Shown here: positions 1-8,584 of the stretch, piece after piece
Position numbering within the stretch: the stretch's first letter is position 1
How the letters are laid out: each line of letters starts with the position of its first letter
DNA from: Cryptoclostridium sp036644995
GTDB lineage: Bacteria > Bacillota > Dehalobacteriia > UBA7702
Direction of reading: 5' to 3'
NCBI GenBank assembly: GCA_036644995.1
Contig: JAVXOZ010000007.1
Location: 1 to 64,000 of the forward strand
DNA: 64,000 nucleotides
Translations under genes and position numbers: made by a program
Notes under the pieces: generated by a model
Database searches by the model: none
The model's input: only the letters and a program-made list of their open reading frames with translations
What the model was told of the DNA's origin: nothing

Positions 1-1
1 C

Positions 2-61
2 ACCAGAATAACGGTGTATTTACCTTTATATAAAGAAAATAATGAAGGAAATAAGCCTTAA
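2..61 (+). CDS. C-terminal fragment of an unidentified protein (cut by window edge)
   Basis: Reading from base 2 gives 19 codons and a TAA stop, ending TRITVYLPLYKENNEGNKP. The composition looks like real protein, and the segment TRITVYLPL resembles the last strand of histidine-kinase-type ATPase domains. That resemblance is weak and rests on a few residues. No other frame stays open across this stretch for as long with plausible residues. It could equally be chance. The gene, if real, lies upstream of the window and ends just before the repeat element. Confidence 0.3.
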   Translation, partial: TRITVYLPLYKENNEGNKP

Positions 62-119
62 TTATTGAAAAATAAGTAGCCGTATTTAGAAAAATAAAAT
101 TATAATTAAGCCTAATTTT

Positions 120-330
120 ACCGCATTAAAAAATAAATGCGGTTAGGCTGTGGATAAAGTCTGATATTCGGCAAAATCCCTTCCCACCCACTGCTTATGT
201 ACATATAGGTACACTGCACAGCCGCTGATCAGGGAATTTTACCGAATCTAAGACTTTCTTAACAGCCCGGCATCTTGCCAAAAAACTATGTTTTTTGACA
301 ATCTGACCGCATTTAAAAATAAATGCGGTT
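120..330. mobile_element. 161-bp interspersed element (copy 1) inside a duplicated hairpin
   Basis: Positions 145-305 carry a non-coding 161-bp unit that begins AGGCTGTGGATAAAGTCTGA and ends CAATCTG. Near-identical units lie at 9609-9769 and, shortened, at 61942-62065. The unit is bracketed by two 25-bp copies of the same palindrome, 120-144 and 306-330, each with CCGCATT/AATGCGG arms and differing at one base. Inside it are a GTAC...GTAC inverted repeat in the middle, an inverted pair AGGCTGT/ACAGCC linking the start to about 255-267, and an AT-rich hairpin CAAAAAAC/GTTTTTTG near the 3' end. No open frame is present. It looks like a MITE-like or REP-like element that duplicates its hairpin target. 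Confidence 0.7.
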
Positions 331-397
331 TTTCTTTACCTTTTCACTAAAATTTGTTATGATATATTAGTATAAATATGAAATTTTGGAGGTTTCC

Positions 398-1726
398 ATG
401 AAAAGCATCTGTCCACGCATAGAAAATATTTTGCCCCACAGCATTGGTGAAAAACATAGCATATGTAGGGGTGAGCTATTAAAAAGCATCAATGGTCACC
501 TTTTAAGAGATATAATTGATTATCAATTTTTAACGGCAAATGAAGATTTAACTTTAGAAATACAGAACCATGCAGGGGTTTTACGCACAGAAAAAATACA
601 TAAATCTTTTGAGGACGATTTGGGTATTGTGTTTGAAAGTGCGGTTTTTGATGGTATTCGCAGTTGCAAAAATAATTGTATTTTTTGCTTTGTGAGCCAA
701 ATGCCCAAAGGCTATCGCCCCACACTTTATGTTAAAGATGACGATTACCGCCTTTCCTTCCTCTATGGCAATTATATTACCCTTACCAACTTAACCAATG
801 AGGACTATAAACGGATAGTGGATGAAAGGCTCAGTCCTTTATATATTTCAATCCATTGTGCCGATGAAAAAATCCGTACAACCTTATTGGGTATAAAAAA
901 TGAAAAACCCATAATGCCACAGCTTAGAAAATTGGCAGAGGCAGGAATTGAAATACACGGTCAAATTGTTTTGGTGCCGGGCTATAATGATGGTGAAATT
1001 TTAGAAAACACCATAGCGGAACTTGAAACTTTAGGTGATAATCTCTTATCTTTAGCTTTAGTGCCTGTGGGTTTAACAAAATGCCAAAAAAATAATTTAC
1101 GCATATTTACCAAAGCTGAAGCAAAAACAATTATTAAAACCGTAAAAAAATGGCAAACTAAGTTTCAAAGTGAAAAATATACAAATCTGATTTTTGCCGC
1201 AGATGAATTTTATCTCTTGGCAGATGAGGAAATTCCCAATGGGGATTTTTATGAAGATTATCCCCAAATTGAAAATGGCGTGGGTATAATCCGCCAATTT
1301 TATGATGAATTTGATTATGAATATGAGGTTTTTCCCCATGATTTAAAAATCTCTGAGCAAATAACATTAATCACCGGGGTAGATGGTGCAAAATCTTTAC
1401 AGCCAAAAATAGCAATATTAAAAAACCAAGGTATTAATATTGAAACATTAGCAGTACCCAATAATTTTTTTGGGGAAACAGTAACGGTAACAGGGCTGTT
1501 AACAGGTGGGGATATTATAGATGCCATAAAAATCCAGCCAAATGTTGATGAAAATGTCCATGGAACATTTTTAATTCCGGATATACTTTTAAAGCACCAT
1601 AGCAATTTACTTTTAGATGATACCACAATTAACGAAATAGAAGATAGAACCAATAGAGTGGTTAAGGTTATCGCTACTGATGCCGCCACACTTTTAAATA
1701 CCATCAAGAAGATAGGGAAGGAATAA
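398..1726 (+). CDS. DUF512 family radical-SAM-like iron-sulfur protein
   Basis: Protein of 442 residues of the PDZ-like plus DUF512 family found next to der in many Clostridia. The N-terminal ~60 residues resemble a PDZ-like domain. A cysteine motif CKNNCIFCF near residue 91 has the CxxxCxxC spacing of radical SAM enzymes and is followed by MPKGYRP, as in this family. The C-terminal part is the DUF512 domain. Biochemical function is not established. I place the start at the ATG at 398 because GGAGG lies 5-6 bases upstream; the in-frame TTG at 386 has no ribosome binding site. Der follows with only two bases between the stop and its ATG, so the two are probably co-transcribed. Confidence 0.85.
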   Translation: MKSICPRIENILPHSIGEKHSICRGELLKSINGHLLRDIIDYQFLTANEDLTLEIQNHAGVLRTEKIHKSFEDDLGIVFESAVFDGIRSCKNNCIFCFVSQMPKGYRPTLYVKDDDYRLSFLYGNYITLTNLTNEDYKRIVDERLSPLYISIHCADEKIRTTLLGIKNEKPIMPQLRKLAEAGIEIHGQIVLVPGYNDGEILENTIAELETLGDNLLSLALVPVGLTKCQKNNLRIFTKAEAKTIIKTVKKWQTKFQSEKYTNLIFAADEFYLLADEEIPNGDFYEDYPQIENGVGIIRQFYDEFDYEYEVFPHDLKISEQITLITGVDGAKSLQPKIAILKNQGINIETLAVPNNFFGETVTVTGLLTGGDIIDAIKIQPNVDENVHGTFLIPDILLKHHSNLLLDDTTINEIEDRTNRVVKVIATDAATLLNTIKKIGKE

Positions 1727-1728
1727 AT

Positions 1729-3054
1729 ATGAAACCGATTATAGCATTGGTTGGAAGACCAAATGTGGGCAAATCCACTTTATTCAATAGAATAGCAGGG
1801 GAACGTAAAGCAATAGTTGAGGATATACCGGGGATTACCAGGGATAGACTTTACCACGATGCCAACTGGAATGGCAGAGATTTTATTTTGGTGGATACCG
1901 GGGGTATAGATTTTCAAAATAAAGAGGGACACATTGAATCTCGTGTTTACGATCAAGTAATTCTTGCCATTGAGGAGGCTGATGTTATCATTATGGTAGC
2001 AGATGGCAAAGCAGGATTAACCGATGAAGATGAAAGGGCGGCGGCTCTTTTAAAAAGATCAGGGAAACCGGTGATTTTGGGTGTTAATAAAATAGATAAT
2101 TTTGACACTATGGATCATTACGAATTTTATAAATTGGGATTAGGTGATCCTATCCCTATTTCTGCTTTGCACGGTATGAACACCGGTGATTTACTGGATG
2201 AAGTTTGTACCCATTTTCCCGGTGGTGAAAGTGATGAAGATGATAGCGATACCATTAGATTCGCACTTATAGGCCGCCCAAATGTTGGTAAATCTTCCCT
2301 TGCCAATAGATTATTAGGGAAAGAACGCACCATTGTTTCGGATATTCCCGGTACCACCCGTGATGCCATAGATAGCAATTTGGAAAAAGACGGTAAAAAT
2401 TACATAATTATTGATACTGCTGGTATGCGCCGCCGTGGGAAAATATCCGAAACCACAGAACGTTACAGTATTTTACGTGCTTTGCGTTCCATTGACCGCT
2501 CGGATATAGTTTTAATGCTTATAGATGCTTTGGATGGCGTTACCGACCAAGATAAAAAAATTGCCGGCTATGCCCATGAAGCAGGTAAGGGTATGTTGTT
2601 GGTGGTTAATAAATGGGATGCCTTGGATAAAGATGATAAAACCATGCAGAAGTTTGAAGAACAAATCCGTGATGAAATGTCCTTCCTGCAATATGTGCCC
2701 ATTGTTTATATTTCCGCTCTTACGGGTCAGCGTGTGGATAAGGTTTTTGAGTGGATTGATTATATTTCCCAGCAGCAAAATCTAAGAATTTCAACTTCCA
2801 GATTGAATGAAGTTTTAGATGAAGCACTGCATTTAAACCCACCACCCACCGATAAAGGCAAAAGATTAAAACTTTATTATGGCACTCAGGTAGGTATAAA
2901 ACCGCCTAAATTTGCTATATATGTTAATGATCCTGAACTTGTGCATTTTTCTTATGAAAGATATTTAACCAATCAGCTACGTCAAAATTTTGGGTTTGAA
3001 GGCTGTCCTTTATGGTTTATGGTTAGGCAGAATAACGAAAAAAATAAAAAATAA
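1729..3054 (+). CDS. der: Ribosome biogenesis GTPase Der (EngA)
   Basis: Double-GTPase of 441 residues that assists maturation of the 50S ribosomal subunit. Two tandem G domains are visible: GRPNVGKST (residues ~8-16) with DTGG and NKID (~118-121), then a second GRPNVGKSS (~183-191) with DTAGMRRRGK and NKWD (~294-297). The last ~90 residues form the KH-like domain typical of Der, with a basic end. Length is normal for the family. The gene sits between the DUF512 gene and plsY, an arrangement seen in other Clostridia, and the three are closely spaced in one direction. Nothing unusual in key residues. Confidence 0.98.
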   Translation: MKPIIALVGRPNVGKSTLFNRIAGERKAIVEDIPGITRDRLYHDANWNGRDFILVDTGGIDFQNKEGHIESRVYDQVILAIEEADVIIMVADGKAGLTDEDERAAALLKRSGKPVILGVNKIDNFDTMDHYEFYKLGLGDPIPISALHGMNTGDLLDEVCTHFPGGESDEDDSDTIRFALIGRPNVGKSSLANRLLGKERTIVSDIPGTTRDAIDSNLEKDGKNYIIIDTAGMRRRGKISETTERYSILRALRSIDRSDIVLMLIDALDGVTDQDKKIAGYAHEAGKGMLLVVNKWDALDKDDKTMQKFEEQIRDEMSFLQYVPIVYISALTGQRVDKVFEWIDYISQQQNLRISTSRLNEVLDEALHLNPPPTDKGKRLKLYYGTQVGIKPPKFAIYVNDPELVHFSYERYLTNQLRQNFGFEGCPLWFMVRQNNEKNKK

Positions 3055-3066
3055 TGGAGTGAAGCA

Positions 3067-3675
3067 ATGTTTTTAAACATCTTAGCAATTATTGCCTCGT
3101 ATTTTTTAGGGGCGATACCCTGGGCTTATGTTTGCGGCAAAGTCTTTGCGGGGGTTAATATAATGAAAATGGGTAGTGGCAATGTGGGCACTACCAATAC
3201 ATTTAGGGTTTTAGGCTGGAAGTTGGGTATTTTAGTCTTTATTTTAGATATTGCCAAGGGGTATTTCTCTGCCTATTTAGGGTTTTTGGCAGGGGGTATC
3301 ACCCTAGGGGTTCTTTGCGGCTTTATGGCATTATTTGCCCATACATTTTCTGTTTTTATTAAATTCAAAGGCGGAAAAGGCGTGGCAACAGGTGCAGGTG
3401 TACTGCTGTTTTTATCACCTATGGCATTATTGTGCTGCTTTTTGGTGTGGTTGGCATTGGCACTTACCACGGGTTATATCTCCGTGGCATCTATAGGTGC
3501 AGCATTTTTTAGTACCTTTTTTGTTATCATCTTTGATGGCGCACCATTGCTTTGCATCTTCATTGGCATTGCGGCTCTTTATGTAATATTAAAACATACT
3601 GCCAATATTAAAAGATTGCTGAAGGGAACAGAGAGCAAAGTAAATTGGCGGGAAAAAATTAAACCTAAAAGTTAA
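3067..3675 (+). CDS. plsY: Glycerol-3-phosphate acyltransferase PlsY
   Basis: Integral membrane enzyme (202 residues) that moves an acyl group from acyl-phosphate to glycerol-3-phosphate, the first step of phospholipid synthesis in most Firmicutes. Hydrophobic segments span most of the protein. Family signatures are present: GSGNVGTTN near residues 37-45 and KFKGGKGVATG near residues 100-110, both in the active-site loops, and a HTANIKRL motif near the C terminus. It begins 12 bases after der with a GGAGTGAAGCA ribosome binding region, consistent with a der-plsY operon. The end is basic and cytoplasmic. Confidence 0.95.
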   Translation: MFLNILAIIASYFLGAIPWAYVCGKVFAGVNIMKMGSGNVGTTNTFRVLGWKLGILVFILDIAKGYFSAYLGFLAGGITLGVLCGFMALFAHTFSVFIKFKGGKGVATGAGVLLFLSPMALLCCFLVWLALALTTGYISVASIGAAFFSTFFVIIFDGAPLLCIFIGIAALYVILKHTANIKRLLKGTESKVNWREKIKPKS

Positions 3676-3685
3676 AGAGAATCGG

Positions 3686-3713
3686 TAATATTAAAGGATT
3701 TCCCTCATAGAAT
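3686..3713 (+). promoter_or_regulatory. Candidate sigma-E promoter of spoIVA
   Basis: TAATATT at 3686-3692 and CATAGAAT at 3706-3713 are separated by 13 bases, close to the Bacillus sigma-E consensus (ATATT, about 14 bases, CATACAAT). spoIVA is a known sigma-E target in Bacillus. A nearly identical pair precedes the SpoVM-like gene at 8253-8281, which strengthens both calls. Confidence 0.6.
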
Positions 3714-3757
3714 TAAAATATATAGATGCCAATAGGCAACAAGAGGGAGGGAAATTT

Positions 3758-5236
3758 GTGGAAAAGGCAGATGTGTTACAACATATCAGCGAACGTACCG
3801 GGGGCGATATTTACCTGGGAGTTGTAGGACCGGTAAGAACAGGTAAATCAACATTTATCAAAAGGTTCATGGAATTACTGGTCCTTCCCAATATCGAAGA
3901 ATTTCATGACCAAGAAATCGCCAGAGATGAATTGCCTCAAAGTGGTGCAGGTCGCACAGTTATGACCACGGAACCAAAGTTTATTCCGTCTAAAGCTGTG
4001 GAAATTAACGTTCGTGAAGGTATTGATATGAGGGTGAGAATGGTGGACTGTGTGGGTTACGCCGTTCCCGGAGTTCTTGGTTTTGATGAGGGTGAGGAAC
4101 CACGCATGGTGCATTCACCATGGAGTGAGGAAGAAATACCCTTTGAAGAAGCAGCGGAAATAGGCACCCGTAAAGTTATCCACGATCATTCAACCATCGG
4201 TATTTTAGTTACCACAGATGGCAGCGTTACCGATATAGACCGTGATTCTTATTTAGCTGCAGAAGAAAGGGTTATCTCTGAGCTTAAAGAATTGGATAAA
4301 CCCTTTGTGGTGGTGCTAAATTCAACAAGCCCCAATAGCAGCGAAACCAAAGAATTGGCAATAGCTCTCAGTGAACGCTATGATGTTTCTGTAATTCCCA
4401 TAGATGCTGTGAATATGGAATATGATGATGTAATGGGTATAATGCGTGATTCTTTGTTCGAATTTCCTGTATCCGAGGTAAATGTAAATTTGCCGGGTTG
4501 GGTAAAGGAGCTTGATAGTGGCCACTGGTTAAGAAGCCATTTGGAAGATGATGTTTTTTCCATTATAGAATCCATAAACCGTATTCGGGATTTAGATAAC
4601 GGTGTTTTGGCTTTATCACAGTTGGCTGATACAACAAGTGCCAAATTATCATCTATGGATCTTAGCACAGGTATTTCCACTTTGGATGTAATGGTAGATA
4701 AAAATTGCTATTATCGCATTTTAGAGGAATTTACCGGTGAACCAATTTTAGGGGATCAAACCATTATGCGTTTGATAAAGGATTATTCCGTATCCCATAG
4801 AGAATGGGACAAGGTGAAAGATGCCATGGCAGAAGTTAAAGAAAACGGCTACGGTATAGTTACTCCCCGTTTGGATGAAATGTATTTGGAGGAGCCTGAG
4901 CTATTAAAAGAGGGCGGACGTTTTGGGGTTCGCTTAAAAGCCAGTGCCCCCAGCTACCATTTAATTCGTGCAGATATCACCACCGAGGTAACACCTTTGG
5001 TGGGTACGGAAAAACAATGTGAGGAATTGGCAAAATACATTTTAGATGAATTTGAGGAAGACCCCAGAAAAATGTGGGAAACCAATGTATTCGGAAAATC
5101 CTTATATGAACTTGTTCAAGAGGGAATAGAGGGAAAACTTTGCACCATGCCTGAAAAAGCCCAAGATAAACTGCGTATGACCTTAGAAAGAATGGTCAAT
5201 CATGGCGGTGGTGGAATAATATGTATAATCCTGTAA
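3758..5236 (+). CDS. spoIVA: Stage IV sporulation protein A (spore coat morphogenetic ATPase)
   Basis: 492-residue protein, the usual length. SpoIVA is made in the mother cell, binds SpoVM on the forespore surface, polymerises with ATP hydrolysis and forms the base layer of the spore coat. The P-loop GPVRTGKST lies at residues ~24-32. The C terminus ends GGGGIICIIL, the conserved hydrophobic tail that contacts SpoVM. Translation starts at GTG 3758 behind a strong GAGGGAGGG site. It has its own promoter and is followed by a strong terminator, so it is a single-gene unit. Its presence shows that the organism belongs to an endospore-forming lineage. Confidence 0.98.
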   Translation: MEKADVLQHISERTGGDIYLGVVGPVRTGKSTFIKRFMELLVLPNIEEFHDQEIARDELPQSGAGRTVMTTEPKFIPSKAVEINVREGIDMRVRMVDCVGYAVPGVLGFDEGEEPRMVHSPWSEEEIPFEEAAEIGTRKVIHDHSTIGILVTTDGSVTDIDRDSYLAAEERVISELKELDKPFVVVLNSTSPNSSETKELAIALSERYDVSVIPIDAVNMEYDDVMGIMRDSLFEFPVSEVNVNLPGWVKELDSGHWLRSHLEDDVFSIIESINRIRDLDNGVLALSQLADTTSAKLSSMDLSTGISTLDVMVDKNCYYRILEEFTGEPILGDQTIMRLIKDYSVSHREWDKVKDAMAEVKENGYGIVTPRLDEMYLEEPELLKEGGRFGVRLKASAPSYHLIRADITTEVTPLVGTEKQCEELAKYILDEFEEDPRKMWETNVFGKSLYELVQEGIEGKLCTMPEKAQDKLRMTLERMVNHGGGGIICIIL

Positions 5237-5244
5237 AAAATCTG

Positions 5245-5272
5245 AAACGCCGCACAAAAAGTGCGGCGTTTT
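5245..5272 (+). terminator. Intrinsic terminator of spoIVA
   Basis: Perfect hairpin AACGCCGCAC-AAAAA-GTGCGGCGTT followed by TTCC, 9 bases after the spoIVA stop. GC-rich stem in AT-rich surroundings. A TGATATAAT extended -10 box at about 5284-5292 directly downstream probably serves the next gene. Confidence 0.85.
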
Positions 5273-5318
5273 CCTTATATCTATGATATAATCTATATAT
5301 CAATATTGGGAGGGCACT

Positions 5319-8087
5319 ATGAATCTGGTAATCATTGATTTAGAAACCACGGGTATAGACAGTAAAAAAGATAAAATAATTGAAATTGGCGCAGTCCGTA
5401 TAGAAAACCACGGCAAACGCTCTGAATTTCACACACTTATAGACCCCCATTGTTCTTTAAGCCATGTGATTACAGATTTAACGGGAATTACAGATGAAAT
5501 GTTAGCAGGGCAGCCCACCATGGAGGATGTGGCTTCGGATTTATTTGCTTTTATGGATAATGCAATTCCCATAGCTCATAATGCCTCTTTTGAAGCAGGA
5601 TTTTTAAGAAAATATATAGGTAAAGAATTTGAAGATTGGCTGGATACCATAACCTTGGCAAAAGTGGCTTTTCCCACCTTGCCCAGTTATGCTTTGGGAA
5701 ATATTGTCCAAACTTTAGAATTGCTTAACGAAGAACCGCACCGTGCCTTGGCAGATGCCAGAGCAACAGAATTGCTTTATAATACTATTTGTGAAAAATT
5801 TGAGGAAATGGATAACGGTATTATTGCCGCTTTAATTGAGATATTAGAACCTAAATTCCCAATTTACGGTGATTTTCTAAGAAATTATGAGCCTAATATT
5901 TTCGCACCCAGATATTTGCCTCCTTATACCAAAACCGAAGCTCAGGCAGAATTACCTCTGCCCGATGAATATTACACCATTGATTTAAAAGAAGTGGAAA
6001 ATTATTTAGATGGCAAAGATGGCTTAAAAAGACATTTTGAACAATACGAATCCAGAGAAGCTCAAATTGAAATGGCTTTAAAGGTTAGTGGCTGTTTTAA
6101 TGATGGCTCCTTCCTTTTGGCAGAGGCAGGCACAGGCACGGGTAAAACCATAGCCTATCTCTTACCTGCGGCTTTAATGAGCTACCAAGGTGGCTCAGGG
6201 GTGGTTATAAGCACCCATACCATTAATTTACAAGACCAAATAATGAATAAAGATATTCCGGATATCAATAAGCTTTTTAATAATAATTTACGTTCTGTTT
6301 TGGTTAAAGGCAGAAACCATTATCTTTGTTATCGCAAATGGGAAAACGCCTATAATGATAACGAAATGGAAAACCCTGCTTTTATGGCAATGCTTTTGCC
6401 TTGGGTAGTAGAAACCGAAGATGGGGATGGGGATGTTTTAAACTTAAATAGCTATGAAAAAAGAGAGTGGCAAAATTTTTCCGCCAACAGTGAAAATTGT
6501 GCCCGCAGTCACTGCCCCTATTTTCGCAATAAATGCTTTGTACACAGAGTGCGTAAAAGAGCGGAGCAAGCCAATTTAATAATCATAAACCATTCACTTT
6601 TACTTACGGATTCTATGATGGAAAATGGTATTTTACCTCATTGTGATTATTTAATAATTGATGAAGCCCACCATTTAGATAAAGTTGCCGAAGATAATTT
6701 AGGCTTTTCCTTTTCCTTTTTTGACCATATTTTAATTATGGGTGATAGTAAAAAACTGCTGCTGAGATTATTGCGTATGGCGGCATCTCCTGGGATTTTC
6801 ACCAAAGAAGATGAACTGGCAGAGATGAAAGAACGTCAAGATATATTAGATAATTTATTGGCAAAATTTGATGATAATTCCATTAAAGGCGATATGATGT
6901 TTAATGGTTTAAAAACCGGTTTTTCTTTTTTCCATGAAGCAAAAAATCCCTTATCCCGCACTTGGCGGTTGGATAAAAAAACCAGATTTGACCATAAATG
7001 GCAGGAAACCGAAACATTAATCAGCAATTATCATATTTGGGTTAACGAATTATTGGTGAATTTTAAAAAAATTAAAAATATGTTTTATGATGATTTAAGC
7101 GATGAAAGTAATGAAAAGGACAACTATCAACTCAGTGCTTTAATTATTAAATTAACATCTTGCCGTGATGCTCTATATTATTTTATTCATAGCGAATCCG
7201 AGGATATGGTAGCATGGCTTGAACAGGGTAATGAACGTGTTATGTATCCTATAATGCGTCTTGCTCCCATTAAGGTGAACGAGCTATTGGCGGAAAATCT
7301 TTTTGCGGATAAAAAAACCATTGTTTTTGTATCTGCAACTTTAAGTGTAAATGATAAGTTTCAATATTTTAAAACCAACTGTGGTTTAAATCTTATCAAT
7401 AAACATTGTGAGGAATTATTGCTGACCTCTCCTTTTGATTACGAGCATATGTGCTTGCTGGTGGCAGCAAAAGACGTGCCCAATGTGGGAGAAGTAAGCG
7501 AGTATGAATATCTGGACAGTATTTCTGAAGCTATAATAAAAATGACTTTGGCAAGTAAAGGTAGGGCATTGGTGCTTTTTACCTCCCATGTGCACCTGCG
7601 TGAAGTTTTTAGACGCATAGAAAAACCCTTGGCAGATCAAGGTATTGAGGTTTTGGGGCATGATATCAGCGGCAATCGCAATTCATTGTTAACTAAAATC
7701 AGGGCCAAAAAAAATACCGTAATTTTAGGTGCCAACAGTTTTTGGGAAGGCATAGATATTTCCGGGGAAAATTTAAGCCTGCTTATCATTGTTAAGCTAC
7801 CATTTTGGCCACCGGATATGCCCATAATGGCGGCAAAAATGGAAAAGATGAAAGAGGAAGGCAAAAATGATTTCAGTGAATTGAGCCTGCCCCAAGCTAT
7901 CATCAGATTTAAACAAGGTTTTGGCCGCCTTTTGCGTAATGAAGGGGATAGGGGCATTGTTTGTGTTTTGGATAGGCGGATATATGAAAAACGTTATGGT
8001 GCTCAATTTATTAATTCTTTGCCCATTAAAAAATTACGTTGCGGCACCATCCAAGAAATAACCAATACCATTATCAAAAAATTATAA
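5319..8087 (+). CDS. dinG: DinG-type ATP-dependent helicase with N-terminal 3'-5' exonuclease domain
   Basis: 922-residue fusion of a DEDDh exonuclease (residues ~1-170, starting with VIIDLETTG and ending with HRALADARAT) and an XPD/DinG-like superfamily 2 helicase. Walker A GTGTGKT is at ~270-276 and the DEAH box at ~449-452. Four cysteines that could hold a 4Fe-4S cluster lie between them: LCYRKW near 336, NCARSHC near 394-400 and NKC near 406. B. subtilis DinG is reported to lack helicase activity and this cluster; the cysteines here suggest a true iron-sulfur helicase. Likely role in DNA repair. Strong GGGAGGG ribosome binding site before ATG 5319. Confidence 0.93.
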   Translation: MNLVIIDLETTGIDSKKDKIIEIGAVRIENHGKRSEFHTLIDPHCSLSHVITDLTGITDEMLAGQPTMEDVASDLFAFMDNAIPIAHNASFEAGFLRKYIGKEFEDWLDTITLAKVAFPTLPSYALGNIVQTLELLNEEPHRALADARATELLYNTICEKFEEMDNGIIAALIEILEPKFPIYGDFLRNYEPNIFAPRYLPPYTKTEAQAELPLPDEYYTIDLKEVENYLDGKDGLKRHFEQYESREAQIEMALKVSGCFNDGSFLLAEAGTGTGKTIAYLLPAALMSYQGGSGVVISTHTINLQDQIMNKDIPDINKLFNNNLRSVLVKGRNHYLCYRKWENAYNDNEMENPAFMAMLLPWVVETEDGDGDVLNLNSYEKREWQNFSANSENCARSHCPYFRNKCFVHRVRKRAEQANLIIINHSLLLTDSMMENGILPHCDYLIIDEAHHLDKVAEDNLGFSFSFFDHILIMGDSKKLLLRLLRMAASPGIFTKEDELAEMKERQDILDNLLAKFDDNSIKGDMMFNGLKTGFSFFHEAKNPLSRTWRLDKKTRFDHKWQETETLISNYHIWVNELLVNFKKIKNMFYDDLSDESNEKDNYQLSALIIKLTSCRDALYYFIHSESEDMVAWLEQGNERVMYPIMRLAPIKVNELLAENLFADKKTIVFVSATLSVNDKFQYFKTNCGLNLINKHCEELLLTSPFDYEHMCLLVAAKDVPNVGEVSEYEYLDSISEAIIKMTLASKGRALVLFTSHVHLREVFRRIEKPLADQGIEVLGHDISGNRNSLLTKIRAKKNTVILGANSFWEGIDISGENLSLLIIVKLPFWPPDMPIMAAKMEKMKEEGKNDFSELSLPQAIIRFKQGFGRLLRNEGDRGIVCVLDRRIYEKRYGAQFINSLPIKKLRCGTIQEITNTIIKKL

Positions 8088-8252
8088 GTAATTTAAAATG
8101 AGTATTTAATCAAGGAATATGGTGCTTTAATCCACATACTTTGTTTAGTGCATAGTTCGTGCCACAGGGCAATAAATATTTGGGCAAGTGTGCTAATATC
8201 AGTGTTCTATAAATAAATAATAGCCACAAAAAAGTTTTAGGGTATATTTAAG

Positions 8253-8281
8253 TAATATTTCCCCTATTTTCCCCATAGAAT
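8253..8281 (+). promoter_or_regulatory. Candidate sigma-E promoter of the SpoVM-like gene
   Basis: TAATATT (8253-8259), 14-base spacer, CATAGAAT (8274-8281). The -35 and -10 elements are base-for-base the same as those in front of spoIVA (3686-3713), with a one-base longer spacer. A start about 7 bases downstream would leave a leader of about 20 bases. The rest of the 8088-8308 interval shows no other convincing feature. Confidence 0.6.
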
Positions 8282-8308
8282 ATTAAAAGAAAATAGGGGA
8301 GTGATATT

Positions 8309-8377
8309 ATGAAAATTATATACCTGCGTATACCGGAAAAATTAAAAAAATTATTGGGGATAAAACCGAAAACTTAA
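8309..8377 (+). CDS. spoVM: SpoVM-like short amphipathic sporulation peptide
   Basis: A 22-residue open frame starting MKIIYLRIPEK and ending LLGIKPKT, with a good ribosome binding site (AGGGGAG, ATG 8 bases on). B. subtilis SpoVM has 26 residues, begins MKFYTIKLPKF and contains LGS near its end; both proteins have MK at the start, a proline at position 9, alternating hydrophobic and basic residues and a Leu-Gly step. SpoVM is the curvature-sensing amphipathic helix that anchors SpoIVA on the forespore. The gene lies 3 kb from spoIVA and shares its sigma-E-type promoter. The peptide is four residues shorter than the Bacillus form. Identity is inferred, not proven. Confidence 0.6.
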   Translation: MKIIYLRIPEKLKKLLGIKPKT

Positions 8378-8448
8378 TAAATAAAATTTAATTAAAAAGC
8401 ACTTAGGTAAATTAATCCCCCAGCACAAAAGTTCTCTTAAAAAATAAA

Positions 8449-8501
8449 CCGCATCTCATTTACTATACAGTATGGTATACTGCAAAATAAATGGGGTGCG
8501 A
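8449..8501. terminator. Imperfect hairpin, possible terminator of the LytTR/DUF3021 operon
   Basis: CCGCATCTCATTTA pairs with TAAATGGGGTGCG across an inner inverted repeat CAGTAT-GGT-ATACTG. On the minus strand the hairpin is followed by GTTTATTTTTT, as expected of a terminator for the minus-strand genes that end at 8585. The outer stem has two mismatches on that strand but only G-U pairs on the plus strand, so direction is unsure. Nothing else stands out in 8378-8584. Confidence 0.4.
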
Positions 8502-8584
8502 TTTGCATTTTGTGGATAATTAGATTGTAATGATTTACATTTAATAGTTATTTTAGATTTATCTGACCTTGAATTTCCATGATT

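Noticed and set aside
8260..8300. Hairpin CCCCTATTTTC/GAAAATAGGGG that could hide the SpoVM-like ribosome binding site
   Set aside because: The left arm lies inside the sigma-E promoter spacer, upstream of the expected transcript start, so it would not be in the RNA. It matters only if another promoter further up is used.
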